A stretch of 10,984 bases of DNA, from assembly GCA_001412365.1 (NCBI GenBank), contig LKUE01000170.1, forward strand, positions 1 through 10,984, in the 5' to 3' direction. The notes under the pieces are model-generated. The model ran no database searches. It was given only the letters and a program-made list of their open reading frames with translations, and was not told the origin of the DNA. Source of the DNA: Desulfuromonas sp. SDB. GTDB taxonomy: Bacteria; SDB-A. Each line of letters begins with the position of its first letter. Position 1 is the first letter of the stretch. Of this stretch, positions 1 through 6,344 are shown one piece after another. The translations under genes were made by a program, and so were the position numbers.

Positions 1-1370
1 CTTATCCGGTCGAAAAAACCGATATGAGCAATTTGATAGTTCATTTCCTGATGCTGTTTCCAGGCGATACTGATGCCGGATATTGCACAAGCTTGTTCAA
101 TGAGTTTTTCCGCTTGACTCTCAGGCAGATAGGTTGGATTCAGGGTCTTATTGGCAATGTAATCACGAATTTGATGTTCAGTGAAATTATGAGGAAGATA
201 GCCCTGAATGTTTTTTATCCCCTGTTCAGCTAAAATCTGGGATAGTGAATAACTCATCCCGATATTTGCGGATACACTTCGGGTGAAATCCCCTTGAACA
301 TAGGAAAATACATCGGTGGTTGCTCCTCCCATATCCACCAGGACAATATTTTGACCACGGTGTTTGCCGTATAATTTTAAAATATTTTCCACTCCGGAAG
401 GGGTGGGGATTATATCTGTTTTTACCCATTTTTTTACTTCTGAATATCCTGGCGCCCTCTCCATCACATTATCCATAAACAGCTGGTGAATTTTTTTCTT
501 AGCAGGTTCAATATTTATGGTATCAACATCAGGTCTGATGTTTTCAACTTGGTGAACATCAAAGGTCTCATCTAAGCTTGAACTGATAAATTTCCGGGCA
601 TCTTTATTGCCAGCGTATATCAAGGGTATCTTATCTCCGGTGGCAAATTTTGGAGTGGGATTGGATAAACTTAATATCTCTGCAATTCTGGTTACGCTGG
701 CAATATTACCTCCATCCATTCCTCCTGCAATAAAAATCAGATCAGGATGCAAATCCCTGATCATTTTCATTTTATTAATCACCGGTATCTGGTCATCCAC
801 TGTAAAAGTTTTAAGAATCACTCCACCTGCTCCATAAATTGTATATTCAGCAGTTTTTCCGGTATCAAAAGAGGTGATTCCAAATGCCAATATCTGCAGA
901 CCTCCCCCTGCTGAACTGGTGGTGATATAGGGTATTTTTATTTTTTTCTTGGGAGTAAGTATTTTAATTCCGGTTTTCTTTTCCAGCAGTTCAGCCGCCT
1001 GCAGTATTCCGACTTTAACATCTTCAGTTGGTTTTTCTACAGTGGTAGGTACATTTGCTTCATCAATTATTTTAAATTCATCTTTAATCTTGGAAACAAT
1101 TATTGCTTTAGTGGTAGTGCTGCCAATATCACTTATCATTATATTTTTATAATTCAATAATTTACTGACCACATTGCCCATCCAGAATAAATCATCCAGT
1201 GTGCGGTTTAATGCCAGGGAAATGTCAATGCATAGTTTCAAAGATGGGTTGAAATTATCAGACTCAATTAATCCTACAGTTTGTCTGGTAATACCTACTT
1301 TTTCAGCCAGTTCAGCTTGAGTTAGACTGCATTCTAACCTAGCCTGTTTTATCTTTTCTCCAAAGGACAT
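1..1370 (-). CDS. XRE-family HTH fused to MutL/GlmL-type ASKHA ATPase (3'-partial)
   Basis: The reading frame runs unbroken from ATG at 1370 off the left end, giving at least 456 residues. Residues about 5-63 are a small XRE/Cro HTH of the YozG-like kind, with LTQAELAEKVGITRQTV, then ESDNFNPSL and the usual TLDDLFW ending. From about residue 77 the protein is MutL/GlmL family. It shows phosphate-1 motif DIGSTTTK (81-88), a TSSAGGGL block, AGGMDGGN, YAGNKDA, IPTPSGV and phosphate-2 motif DMGGATTD (346-353). MutL-type proteins are ASKHA ATPases found beside B12-dependent glutamate mutase and aminomutases, where they are thought to act as reactivating chaperones. A good Shine-Dalgarno supports the upstream start; the internal ATG at 1139, where an ordinary MutL would begin, has none. 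The fusion is directly visible. Its role as a DNA-binding, ATP-sensing regulator is inference. The C-terminus and the next gene leftwards are not seen. Confidence 0.88.
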   Translation of the reverse strand, partial: MSFGEKIKQARLECSLTQAELAEKVGITRQTVGLIESDNFNPSLKLCIDISLALNRTLDDLFWMGNVVSKLLNYKNIMISDIGSTTTKAIIVSKIKDEFKIIDEANVPTTVEKPTEDVKVGILQAAELLEKKTGIKILTPKKKIKIPYITTSSAGGGLQILAFGITSFDTGKTAEYTIYGAGGVILKTFTVDDQIPVINKMKMIRDLHPDLIFIAGGMDGGNIASVTRIAEILSLSNPTPKFATGDKIPLIYAGNKDARKFISSSLDETFDVHQVENIRPDVDTINIEPAKKKIHQLFMDNVMERAPGYSEVKKWVKTDIIPTPSGVENILKLYGKHRGQNIVLVDMGGATTDVFSYVQGDFTRSVSANIGMSYSLSQILAEQGIKNIQGYLPHNFTEHQIRDYIANKTLNPTYLPESQAEKLIEQACAISGISIAWKQHQEMNYQIAHIGFFDRI

Positions 1371-1374
1371 ATTT

Positions 1375-1383
1375 ATCACCCCT
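1375..1383 (-). promoter_or_regulatory. Shine-Dalgarno that fixes the HTH-MutL start
   Basis: On the minus strand AGGGGTGAT ends five bases before the ATG at 1370, with the AGGGG core eight bases away. It is among the best ribosome binding sites in the window, and it places translation initiation before the HTH domain rather than at the MutL domain. Confidence 0.75.
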
Positions 1384-1427
1384 AAGTAAAGTATAAATTA
1401 CTAATGCAAATTATATATTACAATTTT

Positions 1428-1456
1428 AATTTAATATTTCTTTTCAGCAAAGTCAA
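1428..1456 (-). promoter_or_regulatory. Candidate sigma-70 promoter for HTH-MutL
   Basis: Minus strand TTGACT (1456-1451, five of six bases) is followed after 17 bases by TAAATT (1433-1428, four of six). The predicted start near 1421 would leave a leader of about 50 bases carrying the Shine-Dalgarno. The surrounding 129-base divergent spacer is nearly all A and T, so chance matches are likely and the call is tentative. Confidence 0.4.
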
Positions 1457-1499
1457 GTTTTTTATATTACCAATACCAAATTTGTGATATTTATAAATT

Positions 1500-2402
1500 A
1501 TGAATTTTATTATTGAAAATATAGGTAAACTTTCAGCATTGATGGTGGCTGTGTGCTGGACCGTTACTGCTATGTCCTTTGAGTCAGCGGGGAAAAGGGT
1601 GGGATCGCTAGCAGTTAACTATATTAGATTAATTATTGCCTTAATTTTATTCACGGTAACCTCAGTTATATTAAGAGGAATGATAGTGCCGGTTGATGCC
1701 AGCAGGCATGTCTGGATGTGGTTGTTAATTTCCGGTCTAATTGGATTTGTTATCGGTGATTTGTTCTTATTTAAAGCATTTGTAACAATTGGAGCTAGAA
1801 TTTCAATGCTGATTATGTCCTCAGTGCCTCCCATTACTGCTTTAATCGGTTGGTGGTTACTGGGAGAAACATTAACCTGGATAAAAATGTTAGGGATGGT
1901 GGTAACTTTAGTGGGTATTTCCATGGTAATTTTAGAAAAAGAACAGGGACAGAAAAAATTTAAATTATCTAAATCAGTTCTGGGAATATCCTTTGCTTTT
2001 ATTGGTTCAGTGGGTCAGGCAATTGGGCTGGTATTAAGTAAATTCGGAATGCAGTCCTACAATGCCTTTTCCGCAACCCATATCAGGATTATTGCAGGAG
2101 TAATCGGTTTTACTGTATTATTTACAATTTTAAATAGATGGGCAAGAGTTAAACAATCCTTATTTAACCGAACTGCCCTTTCTCGAATTACCCTGGGAGC
2201 TTTTTTCGGTCCTTTTATTGGAGTAACCTTATCTCTATATGCGGTACAACATATTGAAACCGGAGTAGCTTCTACATTGATGGCTTTAGTTCCAGTTATC
2301 ATTATCATACCTTCAGTAGCTATAATGAAAGAAAAAATTACATTTAAGGAAGTGGGGGGAGCGATAATTGCAGTTTCAGGAGTGGGATTATTGTTTTTAT
2401 AA
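1500..2402 (+). CDS. EamA/DMT-superfamily transporter, ten-TM type
   Basis: A 300-residue integral membrane protein built of two EamA repeats, about residues 12-146 and 160-300, each with roughly five hydrophobic segments. Each repeat ends with the family's typical arrangement: VPPITALIGWWLLGETLTW (109-127) in the first and VPVIIIIPSVAIMKEKITF (264-282) in the second, followed by a final glycine-rich helix. Length and layout match full-size drug/metabolite transporters of the inner membrane, which usually export amino acids or other small metabolites. The substrate cannot be read from sequence. The start at 1500 suits the family N-terminus but has only a weak upstream GTGAT as ribosome binding site. 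It is divergent from the HTH-MutL gene across 129 bases, so co-regulation by that HTH is possible but not shown. Confidence 0.9.
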   Translation: MNFIIENIGKLSALMVAVCWTVTAMSFESAGKRVGSLAVNYIRLIIALILFTVTSVILRGMIVPVDASRHVWMWLLISGLIGFVIGDLFLFKAFVTIGARISMLIMSSVPPITALIGWWLLGETLTWIKMLGMVVTLVGISMVILEKEQGQKKFKLSKSVLGISFAFIGSVGQAIGLVLSKFGMQSYNAFSATHIRIIAGVIGFTVLFTILNRWARVKQSLFNRTALSRITLGAFFGPFIGVTLSLYAVQHIETGVASTLMALVPVIIIIPSVAIMKEKITFKEVGGAIIAVSGVGLLFL

Positions 2403-2543
2403 TTTTTAAAAATAAGGTAACATAGTAAAAATTTTTTATGTTTACATTAATAAATTCATGGCTTGTACTTTTTACCAGATATGTTTAACCATAGTTAATA
2501 AATTTTTTCATCTTGTTCAACTCAAGCTAGGAGTTAGTAATTA

Positions 2544-3305
2544 ATGTGGGATTCAGTTTATTCCTTTCTTTTTTTAATATTCTGGTTTGCTGCCACTGTA
2601 TTCTGGTTTTGGATGCTGTATCAATGTATTAGATATGATCCGGACCGCTGGGTCTGGATATGGCTGCTAATTGTATTGGGTCATTTTGGGGCATTATTGT
2701 ATTTCTTTATAAGAAAACCTCTTAGTTTAAATATTAAGCTTCCCTCCGCTATGAGAAAGTGGTTTAAGAAAAATGAAATTGAATTAGCCCTGGAAGATGC
2801 TAAAAATATTGGGAATCCCTATCAATATGTTAAATTAGGTGAACTATATCTTGAAGTCAATGAGACGGAGAAAGCTAATCAGGCATTTGAGCAGGCATTA
2901 CAGAAAGATCCCTCTGATCTTTCAGCACTTTGGGGAATGGCAACCCTATCCCTTCGAAATTCAGATTTTCGTTCTGCACAAAATTATCTTACTAAAATCG
3001 TTAACCAGGATCCGCAATTTAACTATGGGGAGGCATCGTTAAGTTTAGCTCGCAGTTATTATCATCAGCAATTGTTTACTCAAGCTGAACAGCAGTTGAA
3101 TAATCACCTGGAAAAATGGAATCATCCTGAAGCACGGGTTTTGCTTGCTGAAATATTGATTAACCGGAATAAAACTGAACAAGCTGTCCGGCAACTGAAT
3201 AAGGTAATTGCAGATATTAAAACCGCACCAAAATTTTATAAAAAGAAACACTACCAGTGGCTGAGTCGCTCCAAGCAGCGGTTAAATGATATAGGGAATA
3301 TTTGA
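2544..3305 (+). CDS. Membrane-anchored tetratricopeptide-repeat protein with PLDc_N-like N-terminus
   Basis: A 253-residue protein. Residues about 6-28 and 36-56 are hydrophobic helices rich in Trp and Phe, separated by a short loop (CIRYDPDRW). This two-helix unit resembles the PLDc_N module, a short membrane anchor also found in front of phospholipase D-type enzymes; no HKD catalytic motif is present. From about residue 93 there are roughly four TPR units (93-125, 127-159, 164-193, 195-226), for example KLGELYLEVNETEKANQAFE and a NQDP repeat end. TPRs bind other proteins, so a membrane scaffold facing the cytoplasm is likely; the partner is unknown. A Shine-Dalgarno AGGAG at 2529-2533, ten bases before the ATG, supports the start. 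It lies 141 bases after the transporter and stops four bases before the convergent sirtuin gene. Confidence 0.8.
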   Translation: MWDSVYSFLFLIFWFAATVFWFWMLYQCIRYDPDRWVWIWLLIVLGHFGALLYFFIRKPLSLNIKLPSAMRKWFKKNEIELALEDAKNIGNPYQYVKLGELYLEVNETEKANQAFEQALQKDPSDLSALWGMATLSLRNSDFRSAQNYLTKIVNQDPQFNYGEASLSLARSYYHQQLFTQAEQQLNNHLEKWNHPEARVLLAEILINRNKTEQAVRQLNKVIADIKTAPKFYKKKHYQWLSRSKQRLNDIGNI

Positions 3306-3309
3306 TTAT

Positions 3310-4053
3310 TTATTTTATGTTCAAGCAATTGATTAGATCATTCATCTTTTCACTTGCTTTTCCCTGAAGAAATATATCGGTAATCCCGTCAGTGTAATGG
3401 GAGGGATTTGTGTTTATCTCAATAATCTTAGCCCCTTGCTGTTTGGCCATATAGGGGAACATGCAAGCAGGCATAACCTCACCAGTAGTCCCAATTAAAA
3501 TGAATAAATCAGAATTTTGAGCTTCATAATAAGATTGTCGGTACGGTTTTTGGGGTATGGGCTCTCCAAAAAAAATAAAATCCGGCTTTAAAATGCCCTT
3601 ACATTCATTACAAACAGGAGGCAGGTTATCTAATTTAATATTTTCACTTGAGTACTTTTGATGGCAATTTGTACATATTAAAAACTGGGAATTGCCGTGA
3701 AATTCGTAAACCTCTTCGCTTCCGGCTTTTTGATGAAGGTAATCAATATTTTGAGTGATAATGGTAGTTAACAGATTGTTTTTTTGGAGAATGACTAAAC
3801 CTCTATGGGCATCATTTGGTTCAGCTTTGCTGAAGAAATCGTAAAATATTTCTTTGATTATTTTCCATGACTTTTGAGGTTGTTGATAAAAAAAATCTAT
3901 ATCTAAAAATCCAGGATCATATTTTGACCAAAGTCCGTTATCACCTCTGAACGGGGGAATACCGCTTTCCACTGATATTCCTGCCCCGGTAAAAGCGGTT
4001 GTCCTCGATGATTTGAAAATTAAATCTGCTGCTTGGGATAATTCACTGTCCAT
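3310..4053 (-). CDS. cobB: NAD-dependent protein deacylase, sirtuin (SIR2/CobB family)
   Basis: A full-length bacterial sirtuin of 247 residues. The NAD-binding Rossmann motif GAGIS is at 23-27 and is followed by GIPPFRG (31-37, in place of the commoner GIPDFRx). TQNID is at 100-104, the catalytic His119 lies in FHG, and four zinc-ligand cysteines form two CxxC pairs (127/130 and 148/151). KPDFIFFGE (156-164) is also typical. Sirtuins remove acetyl or longer acyl groups from lysine using NAD, yielding nicotinamide and O-acyl-ADP-ribose in the cytoplasm. The Tyr-x-x-Arg pair that marks desuccinylating CobB/SIRT5-type enzymes is not seen: the region after residue 66 has Tyr71 but no matching Arg. 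Deacetylase activity is therefore more likely than desuccinylase. The gene has its own candidate promoter and is not in an operon. Confidence 0.94.
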   Translation of the reverse strand: MDSELSQAADLIFKSSRTTAFTGAGISVESGIPPFRGDNGLWSKYDPGFLDIDFFYQQPQKSWKIIKEIFYDFFSKAEPNDAHRGLVILQKNNLLTTIITQNIDYLHQKAGSEEVYEFHGNSQFLICTNCHQKYSSENIKLDNLPPVCNECKGILKPDFIFFGEPIPQKPYRQSYYEAQNSDLFILIGTTGEVMPACMFPYMAKQQGAKIIEINTNPSHYTDGITDIFLQGKASEKMNDLINCLNIK

Positions 4054-4116
4054 AATGTAATTTTATCCTGTGATAATAAAAAATTGCAATGAAATAGTGG
4101 ATTTATCATCAGGATT

Positions 4117-4125
4117 ATTATATCA
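4117..4125 (-). promoter_or_regulatory. Extended -10 promoter candidate for the sirtuin gene
   Basis: The minus strand reads TGATATAAT, a perfect -10 hexamer with the extended-10 TG, about 64 bases upstream of the sirtuin ATG. No good -35 is visible at 16-18 bases, which is acceptable for extended -10 promoters. The predicted start near 4110 would give a leader of about 57 bases. Confidence 0.42.
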
Positions 4126-4150
4126 TAGGTGCATTTAAATAATCGCAGTA

Positions 4151-4720
4151 ATGAACAAAAGCAATAATGATTTAAATTCTTCATCCCCCCCTGAGAGAAA
4201 GATTCTGGTAAAACATAGAATATTACAAGTTGCTGCGATGATTTTAGTTATAATAATTAGCATTATCCTTATTTCACAGAAGCAGGCAATTGCCGGGCTT
4301 TCCCATTATGGATACATTGGAATTTTTTTAATTTCAGTATTGTCCGCCAGCACAGTGTTTTTTCCGGTTCCGGGAATAATATTGATAATTAGTTTTGGGG
4401 CAATATTCAATCCTTTCTGGGTGGGATTAATATCAGGGATAGGATCTACTCTTGGTGAAATTACTGCATATATATTTGGATATGGAGGCAGATTCACTGT
4501 TGAACAGAATAAATACTATCCAAAAATGGTTAGTTGGATGAAGAGATGGGGAGGATGGACTATCCTGGTATTAGCTCTAATCCCCAATCCTCTTTTTGAT
4601 CTGGCGGGGACAGTGGCGGGTATTTTAAAATATCCCCTTTGGAAATTTTTTATCTATGGTGCCCTAGGAAGAATCCCCAAGCACTTTATTTTTGCTTTTA
4701 TTGGCTATTTTTGGTTTTAG
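4151..4720 (+). CDS. VTT-domain (SNARE-associated/DedA-superfamily) inner-membrane protein
   Basis: A 189-residue polytopic membrane protein. After a polar, basic N-terminus (1-23) there is a hydrophobic helix (24-42), then the VTT core. The core shows FFPVPG (70-75), a glycine-rich helix with GEITAYIFGYGGR (102-114), IPNPLFDLAGTVAGIL (144-159) and a final helix after LGR (172-174). VTT/DedA proteins are reentrant-loop membrane proteins implicated in lipid scrambling or flipping and in proton-motive-force homeostasis; this one is nearest the YqaA/SNARE-associated group by its PNPxFDxAG block. Its last 57 bases overlap the 3' end of the convergent patatin gene. No clear Shine-Dalgarno lies at the usual distance from the ATG (AGGTG is about 19 bases away), so the exact start is less certain. 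Confidence 0.85.
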   Translation: MNKSNNDLNSSSPPERKILVKHRILQVAAMILVIIISIILISQKQAIAGLSHYGYIGIFLISVLSASTVFFPVPGIILIISFGAIFNPFWVGLISGIGSTLGEITAYIFGYGGRFTVEQNKYYPKMVSWMKRWGGWTILVLALIPNPLFDLAGTVAGILKYPLWKFFIYGALGRIPKHFIFAFIGYFWF

Positions 4721-5560
4721 ATGAAAATATTTTACCAGGCATTTTTCCAGCCGCTGGCAATCCTGTTTGCTGTCAGAAATTATTTCATTTATTTTATGGA
4801 AGTCCAATATTTCAATTCTGGATAATTTGGGTTTTATATAGAGATCCGGCTTAATTAATTTGATTTTATTATTTACAATGGTAGTTTCCATGATTGCAAA
4901 TGAGTTTAAGATAACTTCAATAAATCCAGGCTTTTCCCCTTTGTTTTCTCTGCTGTTTTCTCCGGTAACATCAATGGCGATTAAATAATCACAATCATCT
5001 ACAATAACGTCATAAGGAACTGGATTAACTGCTCCTCCGTCGGTTAGTACTTTCTCATCAACAATTACCGGTTCAAAAATTCCGGGAATGGAAATACTGG
5101 CTCTTACTGCCTGAGTTAAATCACCGGAGTTGAAAACCAAGGGCTTTCTATCCCAAAAATCAGTAGCCACTACTTTTAAAGGAATGTCCAGATCTTCAAA
5201 TTTATCTTTTCTAACATGTTGTTTGAATACTTCTAAAATTTTTTGTCCTTTGATAAAACTTTTATTGGAAGTCCAGGAAAAATCCAGAAGACTGCTCCAT
5301 TTGAAAAAATTTAAATCAGAAAAGGCCTGTTCAATTTCTTCAGCAGTTAAACCTGAACAGTAAAGACCGCCAATTAACGCTCCAATACTGGTTCCGGAAA
5401 TTACAGAAGGTTTGACCTCAAGATCATCAAAAACTTTTAAAAATCCTATATGGCAGAGCCCCCGGGCTCCTCCTCCTCCCAATGCCAACCCAATTCTAAA
5501 TTTGCCCGAAGCAAAAACTTTTTTTAGTTTTGTTAAAAACTGTTTAGGGTAAATTTTCAT
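4664..5560 (-). CDS. Patatin-like phospholipase, RssA-type (cytosolic)
   Basis: A 298-residue patatin-family serine hydrolase, close in length to E. coli RssA. The oxyanion-hole loop GGGARG is at 29-34, the nucleophile elbow GTSIG at 56-60 (Ser58) and the dyad aspartate in DGG at 174-176 (Asp174). RASISIPGIF (153-162) is also typical. There is no signal peptide or transmembrane segment, so it is probably cytosolic or peripheral; its natural substrate is unknown. Patatins hydrolyse acyl esters of lipids through a Ser-Asp dyad. The final 19 codons lie antisense to the VTT gene and form a lysine- and asparagine-rich tail outside the patatin domain. Its first 80 residues closely resemble the patatin domain of the type Vd protein at 6322-8535. 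The ATG at 5560 lacks a strong Shine-Dalgarno. Confidence 0.92.
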   Translation of the reverse strand: MKIYPKQFLTKLKKVFASGKFRIGLALGGGGARGLCHIGFLKVFDDLEVKPSVISGTSIGALIGGLYCSGLTAEEIEQAFSDLNFFKWSSLLDFSWTSNKSFIKGQKILEVFKQHVRKDKFEDLDIPLKVVATDFWDRKPLVFNSGDLTQAVRASISIPGIFEPVIVDEKVLTDGGAVNPVPYDVIVDDCDYLIAIDVTGENSRENKGEKPGFIEVILNSFAIMETTIVNNKIKLIKPDLYIKPKLSRIEILDFHKINEIISDSKQDCQRLEKCLVKYFHLKPKIANKSKNKVLGDSS

Positions 5561-5589
5561 TTAACATCAACATCAGGTTTAAAGGTTAT

Positions 5590-5609
5590 AATTTTAAACT
5601 TTTAAAATT
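5590..5609. repeat. Perfect 9-bp inverted repeat in divergent promoter region
   Basis: AATTTTAAA and its exact complement TTTAAAATT are separated by two bases. The palindrome lies 30-49 bases upstream of the RssA-like start and overlaps the region where promoters for the two divergent genes should be. It could be a regulator site, but it is purely A and T apart from one C, so chance is a serious alternative. Confidence 0.35.
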
Positions 5610-5637
5610 GTGGCAAATTTTCATGAACTTGTATAAC
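5608..5637 (+). promoter_or_regulatory. Weak promoter candidate for the lipoprotein gene
   Basis: TTGTGG (three of six) and TATAAC (five of six) are 18 bases apart, with a TG directly before the -10. The predicted start near 5644 is about 46 bases ahead of the lipoprotein ATG. Confidence 0.3.
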
Positions 5638-5689
5638 ATTATTATTGTAATTGAGGTTATTTTTATATCAGCAGAACAGGGAGAGCAAG

Positions 5690-6211
5690 ATGAAAATAAA
5701 AATTGTCATTGCAGCAGCTATTGTCATTGCAGTATTAATAGCCTGCGGCGCTTCTGAACCGGAGTGGAAGCAGTTTGTCTCCGCGGATGGAAATTTTACA
5801 GTAGAAGCACCCGGAGACCCCGAAATTGAAGATAGTCCCATAGAAACTCCTTTAGGCAATCTCACCATTAGAATGTATGTCTGGGACTTGGGAGACATTG
5901 CTTATTTAGCTGCTTATGTTGATTATCCCCATGAAATATTCGACTATCAAACTCCCCAGGAGTTGCTGGATTATGCTGCAGATGGAGCGGTGGAAGGAGT
6001 TTCAGGAAACTTAGTTAGTAAAACTCCAATTTCCTATGAACAACATCTCGGATTGGAATTGAAAATAAATGCTCCTGCTGATGATGCTGTTGCTATGGCC
6101 AGGATTTATCTGGTAGATAACCGCTTATACCAGGTTCTTGTGGTTACCTATATTGGAGAAGAAAAACCTGAAAAGACCGCTAGATTTTTAGATTCATTTA
6201 AAATTAATTAA
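5690..6211 (+). CDS. Small lipoprotein, PsbP/MOG1-like fold suspected
   Basis: A 173-residue lipoprotein precursor. The ATG at 5690 is chosen because AGGGAG (5678-5683) lies six bases upstream; the TTG at 5651 would add 13 residues and swallow that ribosome binding site. The signal peptide has Lys at 2 and 4, a hydrophobic core, and the lipobox LIAC with the lipidated Cys at 19. The next residues are Gly and Ala with no Asp at +2, which in proteobacteria would send it to the outer membrane. The mature part opens with FTVEAPGDPE and ends with a conserved-looking AxFLDSFKI helix. That pattern recalls small PsbP/MOG1-like exported proteins, a family guess at low confidence. It is divergent from the RssA-like gene and convergent with the type Vd patatin. 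Function unknown. Confidence 0.85.
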   Translation: MKIKIVIAAAIVIAVLIACGASEPEWKQFVSADGNFTVEAPGDPEIEDSPIETPLGNLTIRMYVWDLGDIAYLAAYVDYPHEIFDYQTPQELLDYAADGAVEGVSGNLVSKTPISYEQHLGLELKINAPADDAVAMARIYLVDNRLYQVLVVTYIGEEKPEKTARFLDSFKIN

Positions 6212-6228
6212 CCATAGCATGTATTTTT

Positions 6229-6237
6229 GGGGAGGTG
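6229..6237 (+). promoter_or_regulatory. Near-consensus Shine-Dalgarno in front of a tiny ORF
   Basis: GGGGAGGTG lies seven bases before an ATG at 6245. It matches the anti-Shine-Dalgarno better than the site of any confirmed gene here, yet the frame it serves closes after 12 codons. Confidence 0.55.
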
Positions 6238-6244
6238 TAAGTTG

Positions 6245-6344
6245 ATGGGAATTTTGAACAGTATTTACAAAAAAAATATTTGAATTTATATATGATTTAG
6301 CTGATTATAATGAAAATATTATTAGAAATTGTGTCCTATGCTGA
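6245..6344 (+). pseudogene. Possible small ORF broken at an A8 run
   Basis: In frame the ATG gives only MGILNSIYKKNI and then TGA at 6281-6283. If one A is removed from the eight-A run, the frame continues as IFEFIYDLADYNENIIRNC and ends at TGA 6342-6344, giving 32 residues with an amphipathic look. Options are a sequencing or polymerase slip in the homopolymer, a true frameshifted remnant, a 12-residue peptide, or transcriptional slippage. The extended version would overlap the convergent type Vd gene by 23 bases. I do not recognise the protein. Confidence 0.25.

Noticed and set aside
1137-1139. Internal ATG as start of an ordinary MutL gene, with the HTH as a separate gene
   Set aside because: There is no stop codon between HTH and MutL in the same frame and no Shine-Dalgarno before 1139.
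24-1152. Open frames in the left region on the plus strand (24-233, 607-837, 949-1152) and a minus frame at 226-429
   Set aside because: All lie within the continuous HTH-MutL frame, which carries clear family motifs across the whole stretch.
2419-2442. Inverted repeat after the EamA gene as a terminator
   Set aside because: The stem is A/T-rich with a mismatch and has no following T run.
2486-2508. TTAAC-CATA-GTTAA hairpin followed by Ts, before the TPR gene
   Set aside because: A five-base AT-rich stem separated from the T run is too weak to call a terminator.
5651-5689. TTG start for the lipoprotein
   Set aside because: It spoils the signal peptide and covers the strong AGGGAG site that serves the ATG at 5690.
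6260-6325. T8 tract on the minus strand after the type Vd gene as a terminator
   Set aside because: No stable GC-containing hairpin precedes it; the same bases are the A8 run of the small ORF.
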